Source of the DNA: an uncultured Aquimarina sp.
GTDB lineage: Bacteria > Bacteroidota > Bacteroidia > Flavobacteriales > Flavobacteriaceae
Reading direction: 5' to 3'
Length of the DNA: 64,000 nucleotides
Assembly: GCA_947496555.1 (NCBI GenBank)
Contig: CANMDH010000013.1
Coordinates: 1-64,000, forward strand
A program made the position numbers and the translations under genes. Each line of letters starts with the position of its first letter. Position 1 is the stretch's first letter. Below, in pieces: positions 55,410-63,868 of this stretch. The notes beneath the pieces were generated by a model. That model saw nothing but the letters and a program-made list of their open reading frames with translations, was not told the DNA's origin and did not search any database.

Positions 55410-56033
55410 ATGTTAAAGATGATACAAATGAAATATTTAGGTGTGGTCATAGGACTATTATGTGTTACAACCGTTTTTGCACAACAGCAAAAGATCGTAA
55501 CAGTTATTGGAGAATGTGAAAAAAAGGTAGAGATCCTGTCTTATACTGTGAATATAGAATTTAGAGAAATCATATCCGATGGATATCAAAAAGTTACTCC
55601 TAAAAACCTGGATGAAATCAGAGAAGAATACAAATCCATGTTAAATAAAGTTGGGATTAATTTTGATGATTTTCAGGAAAATAGCAATTATAGGCTAACC
55701 TCAGCACATTATAACACCACGACATATTATCGTTATTCAACAGCTTCACAAGAAGAACTAAAAAAAATAGTAAGTCAAAAAATGAAAGGAGTATTTATAT
55801 CATGGGTTGATATTATTTCCAAAGATAAAACCAACGAAGAAATTGCGTCACTCAATGAAAAGGCACTACAGGATGCGACAATGAAAGCTTCGCTGATTGC
55901 AAAAAACATCAATACAAAAATTAAAGGGATTCAGCATATTAAAGATAGCAACGCAAAGGGTCAATATTATGATTTTCATAAAATGGATAAACCTCAAAGA
56001 CATGTGATTGAAGTAACTTTTTTGCTTGAATGA
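55410..56033 (+). CDS. SIMPL-domain (DUF541) exported protein
   Basis: A 207-aa exported protein (start 55410; Met at 55428 is an alternative), signal ending VFAQ. It has the SIMPL/DUF541 pattern: KIVTVIGECEKKVEILSYTVNIEFRE, VGINFDDFQENSNYRLTSAHY, EIASLNEKALQDATMKASLIAKNINTKIKGIQHI, HVIEVTFLLE. SIMPL proteins are periplasmic or surface proteins of unclear function. It is set between the two collagen-stalk paralogues with no dyad of its own, after a terminator. Confidence 0.8.
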   Translation: MLKMIQMKYLGVVIGLLCVTTVFAQQQKIVTVIGECEKKVEILSYTVNIEFREIISDGYQKVTPKNLDEIREEYKSMLNKVGINFDDFQENSNYRLTSAHYNTTTYYRYSTASQEELKKIVSQKMKGVFISWVDIISKDKTNEEIASLNEKALQDATMKASLIAKNINTKIKGIQHIKDSNAKGQYYDFHKMDKPQRHVIEVTFLLE

Positions 56034-56076
56034 ATAAAAGTTTATTACTACAAATAAGGAGTCCCCTAAAAATAAG

Positions 56077-56107
56077 TCCGAATTCTTTGAAATTCAAACT
56101 TTCCGGA
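56077..56107 (+). promoter_or_regulatory. 31-bp dyad, family C, of the second collagen-stalk lipoprotein gene
   Basis: TCCGAA-TTC-TTTGAA-A-TTCAAA-CTT-TCCGGA, with the -7 element TAGGTTTG at 56130-56137, again exactly 22 bases away. The upstream flank (CCCCTAAAAATA) also resembles that of the 54612 copy (CCCCTTAAATAC). Confidence 0.75.
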
Positions 56108-56164
56108 TAACGCAACGTAATACTCTATCTAGGTTTGTACTAATAACTTTAAAAATTTAAAAAA

Positions 56165-56797
56165 ATGAAACCAATAACAAATTTAGTAAGACTTACAATG
56201 GTAGTTATACTATCGGTGTTTGTTTTTTCTTGCTCTGATGGAGAAGATGGTGCAATTGGACCTCAAGGACCACAAGGTGAACAAGGTCTTGCAGGACAGG
56301 ATGGTGCAGATGGTCAAGATGGTGCAGATGGACAAGACGGTGTTGATGGACAGGATGGCGATCCAGGAACGGCTAATGTGATTTACTCAGATTGGATACC
56401 CGAAGATTTTGGAGATGGACTTAGTGCAGAAGAAAGTATGCTGTTACAGTCGTTTAGTATTGGATCCTTTGATCAGGATACAGATGTACTTTTGGTATAC
56501 GGTAGAAATCCCGCAAATGCCATATTTTTTAATGCATACCAACTTCCATATTTCAATGTAGAGGATGAGGAGTTTTACAGTATAGTATTAGGTGAAGGAA
56601 TAGGTTTTCAAACGGTAAGAATAAATGCTAGGTCTACCGATGGATTGTTGAAGGCATTTAGTTTTTTTGATGAGTTTAGGTATATAGTGATTCCAGGTGG
56701 TGCAGCGGCAGCTTCGCCAGCAGAAGCCAAATCTTCTACAGATTATAAAAACATGTCATACCAGGAAATTATTACCTTGTTTGATATACCAGAATAG
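56165..56797 (+). CDS. Collagen-stalk lipoprotein (copy 2)
   Basis: A 210-aa paralogue of the protein at 54703: lipobox VFSC, SDGEDGAIGPQGPQGEQG start, then GQDGADGQDGADGQDGVDG-type repeats, more like the Asp-rich stalks of the solenoid lipoproteins, and the same C-terminal domain (NVIYSDWIPEDFG, DTDVLLVYGR, FRYIVIPGGAAA, TDYKNMSYQEIITLFDIPE). The repeat tract differs in length and composition from copy 1, showing expansion or recombination in the stalk. Confidence 0.85.
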   Translation: MKPITNLVRLTMVVILSVFVFSCSDGEDGAIGPQGPQGEQGLAGQDGADGQDGADGQDGVDGQDGDPGTANVIYSDWIPEDFGDGLSAEESMLLQSFSIGSFDQDTDVLLVYGRNPANAIFFNAYQLPYFNVEDEEFYSIVLGEGIGFQTVRINARSTDGLLKAFSFFDEFRYIVIPGGAAAASPAEAKSSTDYKNMSYQEIITLFDIPE

Positions 56798-56824
56798 GTT
56801 TTAAAGGGGGAAAACCTGTAATAG

Positions 56825-56867
56825 TCCTACTTTGATTGAAAGCCCAACAAAGTAGGGCTTTGTTTTT
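56825..56867 (+). terminator. Terminator of the second collagen-stalk gene
   Basis: CCTACTTTG (56826-56834) pairs with CAAAGTAGG (56848-56856), followed by a T-rich run. Confidence 0.75.
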
Positions 56868-56967
56868 GTAAGAGTATAAAAATAACACATAATATAGTGG
56901 TGCCTTTTTCAACAATTTCGAGCAATTTCCAATTTTTAACCTAAATTAGTAGACCTAAAAAATTGTT

Positions 56968-57363
56968 ATGACACTGACCATGGGGATTCCCGCCTTATTA
57001 TTTCCTGCAATATCATTAACAATGCTGGCATACAATGCCAGATACTTGGCTATTGCCGCTTTAATTAGACAACTACATAATGAATATCTAACGTCACCTT
57101 CTAAAAATATTGGCTTACAGATTAAAAATTTAAGGAAACGATTATGGTTAATTAGAAATATGCAGGCAATCGCTATTATAAGTTTTCTTACCAGCGTAAT
57201 TACCATGTTTTTGTTATATGTAGAGCAAATGAATTGGGCTAATTTGATTTTTGGAATCAGCTTATTGTGCCTTATGATTTCACTTTTCTTATCATTTATC
57301 GAAGTACAGATTTCGACCAAGGCCCTATCTATAAGACTTGATAGAATTGAAGAAAATAGGTGA
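56968..57363 (+). CDS. DUF2721 family membrane protein
   Basis: A 131-aa protein with three hydrophobic segments: GIPALLFPAISLTMLAYNARYLAIAALIRQLH, AIAIISFLTSVITMFLLYV and LIFGISLLCLMISLFLSFIEVQIST, with a basic loop between; the arrangement, including the final EVQISTKAL segment, is that of DUF2721. Role unknown. Confidence 0.85.
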   Translation: MTLTMGIPALLFPAISLTMLAYNARYLAIAALIRQLHNEYLTSPSKNIGLQIKNLRKRLWLIRNMQAIAIISFLTSVITMFLLYVEQMNWANLIFGISLLCLMISLFLSFIEVQISTKALSIRLDRIEENR

Positions 57364-57409
57364 TAAATTCTTATATTGTAAGGAAAAAATCACTAGAAAA
57401 TTCTCTTGA

Positions 57410-58861
57410 ATGCTTCAGAACGAGCTTTTTGATAATGTTATACGGGATTTTAATGCTGGGTATTGGGAGTTATACAATGATCCTGATAAAGAAAAATGGT
57501 CTCAAAAGTTTTATGAAAGTACAGGATATTCTCAACAAGAATTGGATCCCACTATAGATTATTTCCTAGAGAATTTAATTCATAAAGAAGATGTAGACGT
57601 ATTTCGGGATAATTTTCTTAACTACAAGAAAAACAATATAAATTTCAAGCAGCATATTAAAATTCTTACCAAAGAAGGAGTTTATAAGCTATATAGATGT
57701 GCAACCAACGACGAATTACCAGTTAACATCAAATCTGAAATTAATCTTTTGTTCTTTTTTGAGGTAAAGCTACAACCCGAACAAGATATTGCTAAGGATA
57801 ATTTTTATTACAAAGAAACAGCCCAGATGACCGCAACAGGAAGCTGGTATGTAGATTTTAAAAAAAGAAAGAGCTACTGGGATTTTGAGACCAGAAGAAT
57901 TCTGGAATATCCAGATGATTATATACCCTCTCTCAAAGACTCTGCAAATTATTATGCCGAGGATTGCCAACAGCAAGCAGCAGATTGTTTTTTTAATTGT
58001 GCGATGGCAGGAACACCTTTCGATACCGAAATAAAAATGGTTACAGCCAATAAAAGAGTTTTTTGGGTTAGAGCTATAGGAAAACCGGTATATAATGAAA
58101 ACAAAGAAATTATTGGGATACGAGGGGTTTTTCAGGATATAGATGATATAAAAAGAAAAGAAATACGACTTCAAAAGTCAATGGATATAATTGCTTCACA
58201 AAACTCAAGATTGTTCAATTTTGCGCATATTGTGTCTCATAACTTGAGGTCCCATACCAGCAATTTATCGTTGTTAGTTCAATTAATTGAGGATATTGAT
58301 AATCCCGAGGAAAAGATCGAATTGGTGAACGAAGTTAAACAGATATCCCTTAGCTTAAATACTACGATCGAACACCTTAACGAGATAGTAGCAATTCATA
58401 CCAACAAGGACCAAGAAAAAAAGAATATTAAATTTCAGGACTCCCTTAATGTAGTTTTGAATGGAATTGGGCAAACGATTGCTTTAAGCAAGACGAAAAT
58501 CGAAGTAGATTTTAAAGAGCTCGAAGAAATCATATATATTCCTGCTTACATGGAAAGTATTTTGTTAAATTTAATTACAAATTCCATTAAGTATAAGCAC
58601 AAGGATAGAGACCCGTTAATTCAAATAAAAACATATACCGAAGAAAAAAATAAGTACCTAAAAATTACCGATAACGGAAGAGGAATAGACATGAAGTTGT
58701 TTAAAGATAAAATATTCGGGATGTACAAAACATTTCATTATAATAAAGATGCAGTAGGAATAGGTTTATTTTTAACAAAGAATCAAGTTGAATCGTTAAA
58801 TGGTACAATATCTGTCGAGAGTGATGTAGACCAGGGAACGACTTTTATAATAGAATTTTGA
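57410..58861 (+). CDS. PAS-domain histidine kinase
   Basis: A 483-aa soluble sensor kinase without membrane segments. Two PAS-like regions (about 5-120 and 130-250, the second ending GIRGVFQDIDDIKRKE) precede the dimerisation helix with the phospho-accepting His in FAHIVSHNLRSHTSN, and the ATPase domain: N box LNLITNSIKYKH, G1 ITDNGRGIDM, G2 GIGLFLTK. It probably phosphorylates the receiver protein encoded 19 bases downstream. Confidence 0.93.
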   Translation: MLQNELFDNVIRDFNAGYWELYNDPDKEKWSQKFYESTGYSQQELDPTIDYFLENLIHKEDVDVFRDNFLNYKKNNINFKQHIKILTKEGVYKLYRCATNDELPVNIKSEINLLFFFEVKLQPEQDIAKDNFYYKETAQMTATGSWYVDFKKRKSYWDFETRRILEYPDDYIPSLKDSANYYAEDCQQQAADCFFNCAMAGTPFDTEIKMVTANKRVFWVRAIGKPVYNENKEIIGIRGVFQDIDDIKRKEIRLQKSMDIIASQNSRLFNFAHIVSHNLRSHTSNLSLLVQLIEDIDNPEEKIELVNEVKQISLSLNTTIEHLNEIVAIHTNKDQEKKNIKFQDSLNVVLNGIGQTIALSKTKIEVDFKELEEIIYIPAYMESILLNLITNSIKYKHKDRDPLIQIKTYTEEKNKYLKITDNGRGIDMKLFKDKIFGMYKTFHYNKDAVGIGLFLTKNQVESLNGTISVESDVDQGTTFIIEF

Positions 58862-58880
58862 ACAAACTCATAACCCCTTT

Positions 58881-59297
58881 ATGATGAGTAGTAAAATAGG
58901 ATTAGCCTGTATCATCGATGATGATAGCATGTATGTAAATCTGATAAAAAAGATAATTGAAGCAAAAAGCCTTTGCCAAAATCTAATGGTTTTTAAGAAT
59001 GGTGAAGAAGCTCTAAACTATTTTGAGGTGATTTTGAACAACCTGGATAAAAAAAGTATTCCAGAGATTATTTTTTTAGACATTAATATGCCGGTAATGG
59101 ATGGATGGGAATTCTTAGAGGGGTTTACGAAGATCAAAAACAAATTAGGAAAGACAATTACACTTTATATCGTTAGTTCTTCGATCAATCCTATTGATAT
59201 AGAAAGAGCAAAAAGTATTAATTCTGTAAAGGATTATCTTATTAAACCAGTAACTATAGAGGATCTAGAATCAATTTTTTTGAATCAACCAGCATAA
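58881..59297 (+). CDS. Single-domain response regulator
   Basis: A 138-aa receiver domain without an output domain: acidic pocket IIDDDSM, phospho-acceptor Asp in IIFLDINMPVMDGWEFL, switch Ser in YIVSSSIN and Lys in DYLIKPVT. It is co-transcribed with the kinase gene. With no DNA-binding part it should act by protein contact. Confidence 0.93.
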   Translation: MMSSKIGLACIIDDDSMYVNLIKKIIEAKSLCQNLMVFKNGEEALNYFEVILNNLDKKSIPEIIFLDINMPVMDGWEFLEGFTKIKNKLGKTITLYIVSSSINPIDIERAKSINSVKDYLIKPVTIEDLESIFLNQPA

Positions 59298-59320
59298 AAA
59301 AAGCCCCTTTTTAGGGGCTT
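59296..59320 (-). terminator. Terminator downstream of pyk
   Basis: AGCCCCT (59302-59308) and AGGGGCT (59313-59319) enclose four T. The A-run on the left gives a T-run on the minus strand, 26 bases past the pyk stop; it may work weakly for the plus strand too. Confidence 0.75.
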
Positions 59321-59345
59321 TCCCATACATTTTTTATAATTAATT

Positions 59346-60773
59346 TTAGACTTGTGAAACTCTAAGAGTGTTCACCATTCCTTTAGAGGTTATTGGCATT
59401 GCTGCAAGGTTGATTAGCATATCTCCTTGTCCTACAAAGCCTCGTTCCATTGCAATTTTATTAATATCTTCTACAGTTTCGTCGGTACTTACAAATCGAT
59501 CATAGAAAAATGCCTTTACACCCCACAAAAGATTGAGCTGAGAAAGAATTCTTTTGTTACTGGTAAATACTAGAATATGCGCATCAGGTCTCCAGGCCGA
59601 GATCTGAAAGGCTGTATATCCACTATTTGTAAGCGTGCAGATTGCTGTGGCATGTATGTCATTGGCCATGGTTGCTGCATGATAGCATATGGATTTTGTG
59701 ATAAACCTATTTGTTCTAATATGTGGAGGGTTTTGAGGAACTCTTATTAGTTCAGATTTTTCTACACTTTTTATAATTTTAGACATGGTCTCAATTACCT
59801 GTACAGGGTATTTCCCTACAGATGTTTCACCAGATAACATCACAGCATCAGCGCCATCCATTACTGAATTGGCAACATCATTAACTTCTGCACGGGTTGG
59901 TGTAAGACTATCGATCATGGTTTCCATCATTTGGGTTGCGATAATAACAGGAATTCTTGCTGTTTTGGCTTTAAGAACCAACTTTTTTTGGATTAAGGGC
60001 ACTTCCTGAGCGGGGATTTCAACGCCAAGATCTCCTCGAGCAACCATTAAACCATCGCAGTAGGCAACAATTTTATCAATATTTTCTACACCTTCTGGTT
60101 TTTCAATTTTGGCAACAATCGGTATTTTGTGCTCACTATGTTCTTTAATCAAATCTTGAAGGGTCATTAGATCCTGGGCATGCCTTACAAAAGATAATGC
60201 AATCCAATCTACCTCTTGCTGGCAAGCAAAAATGGCATCTTTCACGTCTTTCTCTGTCAATGCGGGCAATGAAATTTTGGTATTAGGCAGGTTTACACCC
60301 TTCTTCGATTTTAAAGGCCCTCCTTGTACCACTTTTGCTTTAACGGTATCTTTATTATTTGAAGAAACAACTTCAAAAATCAACTTACCATCGTCTAATA
60401 ATATGCGCTCTCCCGTCTTTACATCTTTTGGAAAGTTTTCATAGTTCATATAGACCTTTTCGGCAGTACCTTCAAAAGGCTTTCCTGTAACAAAATCAAT
60501 AGGATCACCATCATTAACAACAATGTCACCTTTCATAACACCAACACGCAGTTTTGGACCTTGTAAATCTGCTAGTATGGCTACATTATATCCACATTCT
60601 TCGCTTAATTTCCTGATAATTTTAACGCGTTCTTGTACATCATCATAGTCTGCATGCGAGAAATTTATTCTGAAAACATTTACACCAGCCTCCATCATTT
60701 TTTTCAGGGTTTCTTTGCTACTTGTAGCAGGTCCCAGGGTAGCGACTATTTTGGTTCTTTTACGTTTTGGCAT
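59346..60773 (-). CDS. pyk: Pyruvate kinase
   Basis: Converts phosphoenolpyruvate and ADP to pyruvate and ATP, the last glycolytic step. The 475-aa protein has KIVATLGPATSS, NFSHADYDD, the active-site region IPIVAKIEKPEGVENID with DGLMVARGDLGVE, and IIATQMMETMIDSLTPTRAEVNDVANSVMDGADAVMLSGETSVGKYP. Its ATG overlaps the stop of the upstream gene by one base. Confidence 0.97.
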   Translation of the reverse strand: MPKRKRTKIVATLGPATSSKETLKKMMEAGVNVFRINFSHADYDDVQERVKIIRKLSEECGYNVAILADLQGPKLRVGVMKGDIVVNDGDPIDFVTGKPFEGTAEKVYMNYENFPKDVKTGERILLDDGKLIFEVVSSNNKDTVKAKVVQGGPLKSKKGVNLPNTKISLPALTEKDVKDAIFACQQEVDWIALSFVRHAQDLMTLQDLIKEHSEHKIPIVAKIEKPEGVENIDKIVAYCDGLMVARGDLGVEIPAQEVPLIQKKLVLKAKTARIPVIIATQMMETMIDSLTPTRAEVNDVANSVMDGADAVMLSGETSVGKYPVQVIETMSKIIKSVEKSELIRVPQNPPHIRTNRFITKSICYHAATMANDIHATAICTLTNSGYTAFQISAWRPDAHILVFTSNKRILSQLNLLWGVKAFFYDRFVSTDETVEDINKIAMERGFVGQGDMLINLAAMPITSKGMVNTLRVSQV

Positions 60774-61264
60774 TACTCAAATATTAAGTTGTTCTTTGAT
60801 TTAAGGGTTGCATGTTCTATTGTGTATGCAGTAATAACTTGAGAAATATCAAGTATTTTTGTTACTATGGATTTACTTGATAAAGTAGATGATTCTGTAT
60901 CTATCTTTAGAAAATAATCCACGGTTTTTAACTCGGGAATTAGGTGTTTTGTCACATAGGTGTTTTCTGTCTCGCCAAATAACTCTCCAGGAATTGATTT
61001 TTCAGGTTCTATTTTAACTTTAAACTTGTTTCCCAAAAGATTATAAGTGCTGTATTGAAAATGATCATCGTATTGATATAAAGGAAAATTCGCTACAAGA
61101 TCATCATATTCAAAATTAATATCTTCTTTTTTTCTGAAAAGCTGTAAACTTAGTTTCTTGTTCAATAAAAAAGCCAACCTGTAGGATGCTAATGAACTAT
61201 GAATGGCAATTAACTCATAATCATCGTCTTCAAGAGTATCTAAAACTAACTTTTGAATAGCCAC
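60773..61264 (-). CDS. IPExxxVDY family protein
   Basis: A 163-aa protein of the IPExxxVDY family, named for the motif seen here in KHLIPELKTVDYFLKID. The family is found in Bacteroidota next to pyk and rnc, as here. The start is GTG at 61264. Function unknown; coupling to pyk (TAATG overlap) suggests a cytoplasmic role. Confidence 0.9.
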   Translation of the reverse strand: MAIQKLVLDTLEDDDYELIAIHSSLASYRLAFLLNKKLSLQLFRKKEDINFEYDDLVANFPLYQYDDHFQYSTYNLLGNKFKVKIEPEKSIPGELFGETENTYVTKHLIPELKTVDYFLKIDTESSTLSSKSIVTKILDISQVITAYTIEHATLKSKNNLIFE

Positions 61265-61442
61265 TTTGAACTAATTTTGTTTTCAGAATTAACGCGAAAT
61301 ATACAAATAAAATACCCGAACAACTTCACTAAAATATAAAGATATTCACCGAAAACGATTGAGTTAGTATCTTTTAGCTCAGATTTTTGATGATCTTTCT
61401 GGGTGAGATGGTTTTATTTAAGAAAATGGGAATAAGAATTAA

Positions 61443-62183
61443 CTACTTGCCGGATGTGATTCTGGATTGAAATGCAAAGAAAGCTCTTTTTGACGCTTTT
61501 TCTTCGGCTTTTTTCTTTGAGGTAGCACGGGCTTTTGCAACTACTTTTTCGTCGATCCAAAGTTTAACAGCAAAATGTTTCATTTCATCTTTGCCAGTAT
61601 CTTCATAGATCTCGTAGTTAAATGCTTTTTTCTCTTTTTGACACCATTCAATCAATAAGCTTTTGTAGCTAATAATTTGCCCTTCCAGGCTTTCTATATC
61701 CACATAGGGATTGATAACGGCTTCTTGTATAAATCGTTCACAATAGGTGAAGCCTCGATCAAGATAAATGGCCCCGATCAAAGATTCGAAGAGATTTCCA
61801 TGAATATTAACTCCAAACTGAGATTTGGGGATGTTGGTTCTTACCAAATCGATCAATTTAAGGTCTTTACCAAGTTCATTTAGGTGTTTTCTGCTTACTA
61901 CTTTTGCCCTCATTTTGGTAAGGTATCCTTCATTTCCTTCGGGAACTTCCCTAAATAAATGTGCTGCAATAACGCTACTTAGCATTGCATCACCAAGAAA
62001 TTCGAGTCTTTCATAGTTTACTGCATTTCCTTTTTTATCTTTTAAATTTAAAGATCTATGGGTAAATGCTTTTTCGTAAGGCTTGATGTTTTTGGGCTTA
62101 AAACCCAATATTTTTTGAATTTTGGAAAAAAAATTCCCGTTCTTTTCAGAGCGGGAATTTAATATGTTACGAATAACACTCAT
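61443..62183 (-). CDS. rnc: Ribonuclease III
   Basis: Double-strand-specific RNase, 246 aa. The catalytic signature is YERLEFLGDAMLSSVIA with the second acidic site in FESLIGAIYLDRGF, followed by a C-terminal double-stranded-RNA-binding domain (AVKLWIDEKVVAKARATSKKKAEEKASKRAFFAF). Its ATG overlaps the stop of fabF (TAATG). Confidence 0.96.
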   Translation of the reverse strand: MSVIRNILNSRSEKNGNFFSKIQKILGFKPKNIKPYEKAFTHRSLNLKDKKGNAVNYERLEFLGDAMLSSVIAAHLFREVPEGNEGYLTKMRAKVVSRKHLNELGKDLKLIDLVRTNIPKSQFGVNIHGNLFESLIGAIYLDRGFTYCERFIQEAVINPYVDIESLEGQIISYKSLLIEWCQKEKKAFNYEIYEDTGKDEMKHFAVKLWIDEKVVAKARATSKKKAEEKASKRAFFAFQSRITSGK

Positions 62184-63436
62184 TATTCGTCCAGTTTTTT
62201 AAATAACACACAAGCATTGTGTCCTCCAAAACCAAAAGTATTACTCATTGCGTACGTAATATCACGTTTTTGTGCTTTGTTTAAGGTCAAATTCAAGCTA
62301 GAATCTATGTTTTCATCCACTGTAGAGTGGTTTATAGTAGGAGGCACCACACCATTTTGCATTGCAAGAATAGAAGCAATTGCCTCTATAGCTCCCGCAG
62401 CACCTAGTAAGTGTCCTGTCATAGATTTTGTTGAATTGATATTGATGTTAGATGCGTGATCCCCAAAAACTTTGGTAATAGCTTTCAATTCTGCAACATC
62501 TCCTAATGGAGTAGATGTTCCGTGTGTGTTTATAGCATCTACTTGTTCTGGTTGTACACCTGCATCTCTTAAACAGTTAAGCATCACGCGTTCTACACCA
62601 ATTCCGTCAGGATGAGGTGCTGTCATGTGATAAGCATCACTCGACATTCCTCCTCCAATAACTTCAGCATAGATTTTTGCACCACGTGCTTTGGCATGCT
62701 CATATTCTTCAAGAATCAAAGCACCACCACCTTCTCCTAGAACAAAACCATCTCTGGTAGCGTCAAAAGGTCTGGAGGCTGTTTCGGGGCTTTCATTTCT
62801 TGTTGATAAAGCGTGCATCGCATTAAACCCTCCCATACCAGCAATAGTAACTGCAGCTTCACTTCCTCCTGTCACAATGATATCACAATGTCCTAAACGT
62901 ATATAATTTAAGGCATCAATCATTGCATTTGCTGAAGAAGCACATGCAGAAACTGTGGTATAGTTCGGTCCCATAAAACCATTACGAATAGAAATGTGAC
63001 CAGGAGCGATATCGGCGATCATTTTAGGAATGAAGAAAGGATTGAAACGTGGCGTTCCATTACCTCTGGCATAGCCAATTACTTCTTCCTGAAAAGTCTC
63101 TAATCCACCAATTCCGGCACCCCAGATAACACCCACTCTAAATTTATCAACTTTTTCAAGATCGATTGCAGCATCTTTTATCGCTTCTTCAGAAGAGATA
63201 ATAGCATACTGCGCAAATTTATCAAGTTTGCGTGCTTCTTTCCTATCAAAATAGTCTGTGGGATTGTAATTTTTGACTTCGCAAGCAAATTTAGTCTTGA
63301 AATTTTCGGTGTCAAAATAAGTAATGGGAGCGCAACCGCTCTTTCCGTTTACTAATCCATCCCAATATTCATCAATATTGTTACCGATAGGCGTTAATGC
63401 ACCTAGGCCTGTGACTACAACTCGCTTAAGGATCAT
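62183..63436 (-). CDS. fabF: 3-oxoacyl-ACP synthase II FabF
   Basis: Condensing enzyme of fatty-acid elongation, 417 aa. The catalytic triad is visible: Cys in TVSACASSANAM, His in NTHGTSTPLGD and His in KSMTGHLLGAAGA; the C-terminal SNTFGFGGHNACVLFKK is diagnostic. It lies 17 bases downstream of the gene for its carrier protein. Confidence 0.97.
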   Translation of the reverse strand: MILKRVVVTGLGALTPIGNNIDEYWDGLVNGKSGCAPITYFDTENFKTKFACEVKNYNPTDYFDRKEARKLDKFAQYAIISSEEAIKDAAIDLEKVDKFRVGVIWGAGIGGLETFQEEVIGYARGNGTPRFNPFFIPKMIADIAPGHISIRNGFMGPNYTTVSACASSANAMIDALNYIRLGHCDIIVTGGSEAAVTIAGMGGFNAMHALSTRNESPETASRPFDATRDGFVLGEGGGALILEEYEHAKARGAKIYAEVIGGGMSSDAYHMTAPHPDGIGVERVMLNCLRDAGVQPEQVDAINTHGTSTPLGDVAELKAITKVFGDHASNININSTKSMTGHLLGAAGAIEAIASILAMQNGVVPPTINHSTVDENIDSSLNLTLNKAQKRDITYAMSNTFGFGGHNACVLFKKLDE

Positions 63437-63453
63437 ACTTTGTTGTGAAGTTA

Positions 63454-63687
63454 TTACTTTGCGTCTTCAATATAAGATATTGCTTGACCTACAGTAGCTA
63501 TGTTTTCAGCTTGGTCATCTGGAATCTGAATATCGAATTCTTTTTCGAATTCCATAATCAATTCTACGGTGTCTAGCGAATCTGCGCCTAGATCATTTGT
63601 GAAGCTAGCTTCATTTACAACCTCGTTTTCGTCTACACCTAATTTGTCAACGATTATCGCTTTTACTCTTGATGCAATGTCTGACAT
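63454..63687 (-). CDS. acpP: Acyl carrier protein
   Basis: A 77-aa acidic carrier protein for fatty-acid synthesis. The 4'-phosphopantetheine attachment Ser is in [14 protein letters not shown]. It is the first gene of the acpP-fabF-rnc transcript, with a -7 element TATTTTTG at 63719-63726 (minus strand). Confidence 0.97.
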   Translation of the reverse strand: MSDIASRVKAIIVDKLGVDENEVVNEASFTNDLGADSLDTVELIMEFEKEFDIQIPDDQAENIATVGQAISYIEDAK

Positions 63688-63718
63688 AATTTTAATTTTT
63701 AATTTTTAATTTAGGAGG

Positions 63719-63726
63719 CAAAAATA
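63719..63726 (-). promoter_or_regulatory. -7 promoter element of acpP
   Basis: Minus-strand TATTTTTG fits TANNTTTG, 31 bases before the acpP ATG; no clear -33 element. Confidence 0.5.
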
Positions 63727-63868
63727 AAAAACTTTATTTTAAAACCCCATAATCCCGTAAAAATGTATTTGTGTTTTTATCAAATATAGGGAAGTATTGG
63801 CTTTTTGCTGCCTAAAATTGAATAATAATTATTTTTTTTGTGCTCTCTAATTAACAACCTTTCACATT

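Noticed and set aside
54368-56110. The three similar dyads as copies of a transposable MITE
   Set aside because: Similarity stops at the dyad and its few flanking bases, there are no target-site duplications, and the fixed distance to -7 elements fits operators better.
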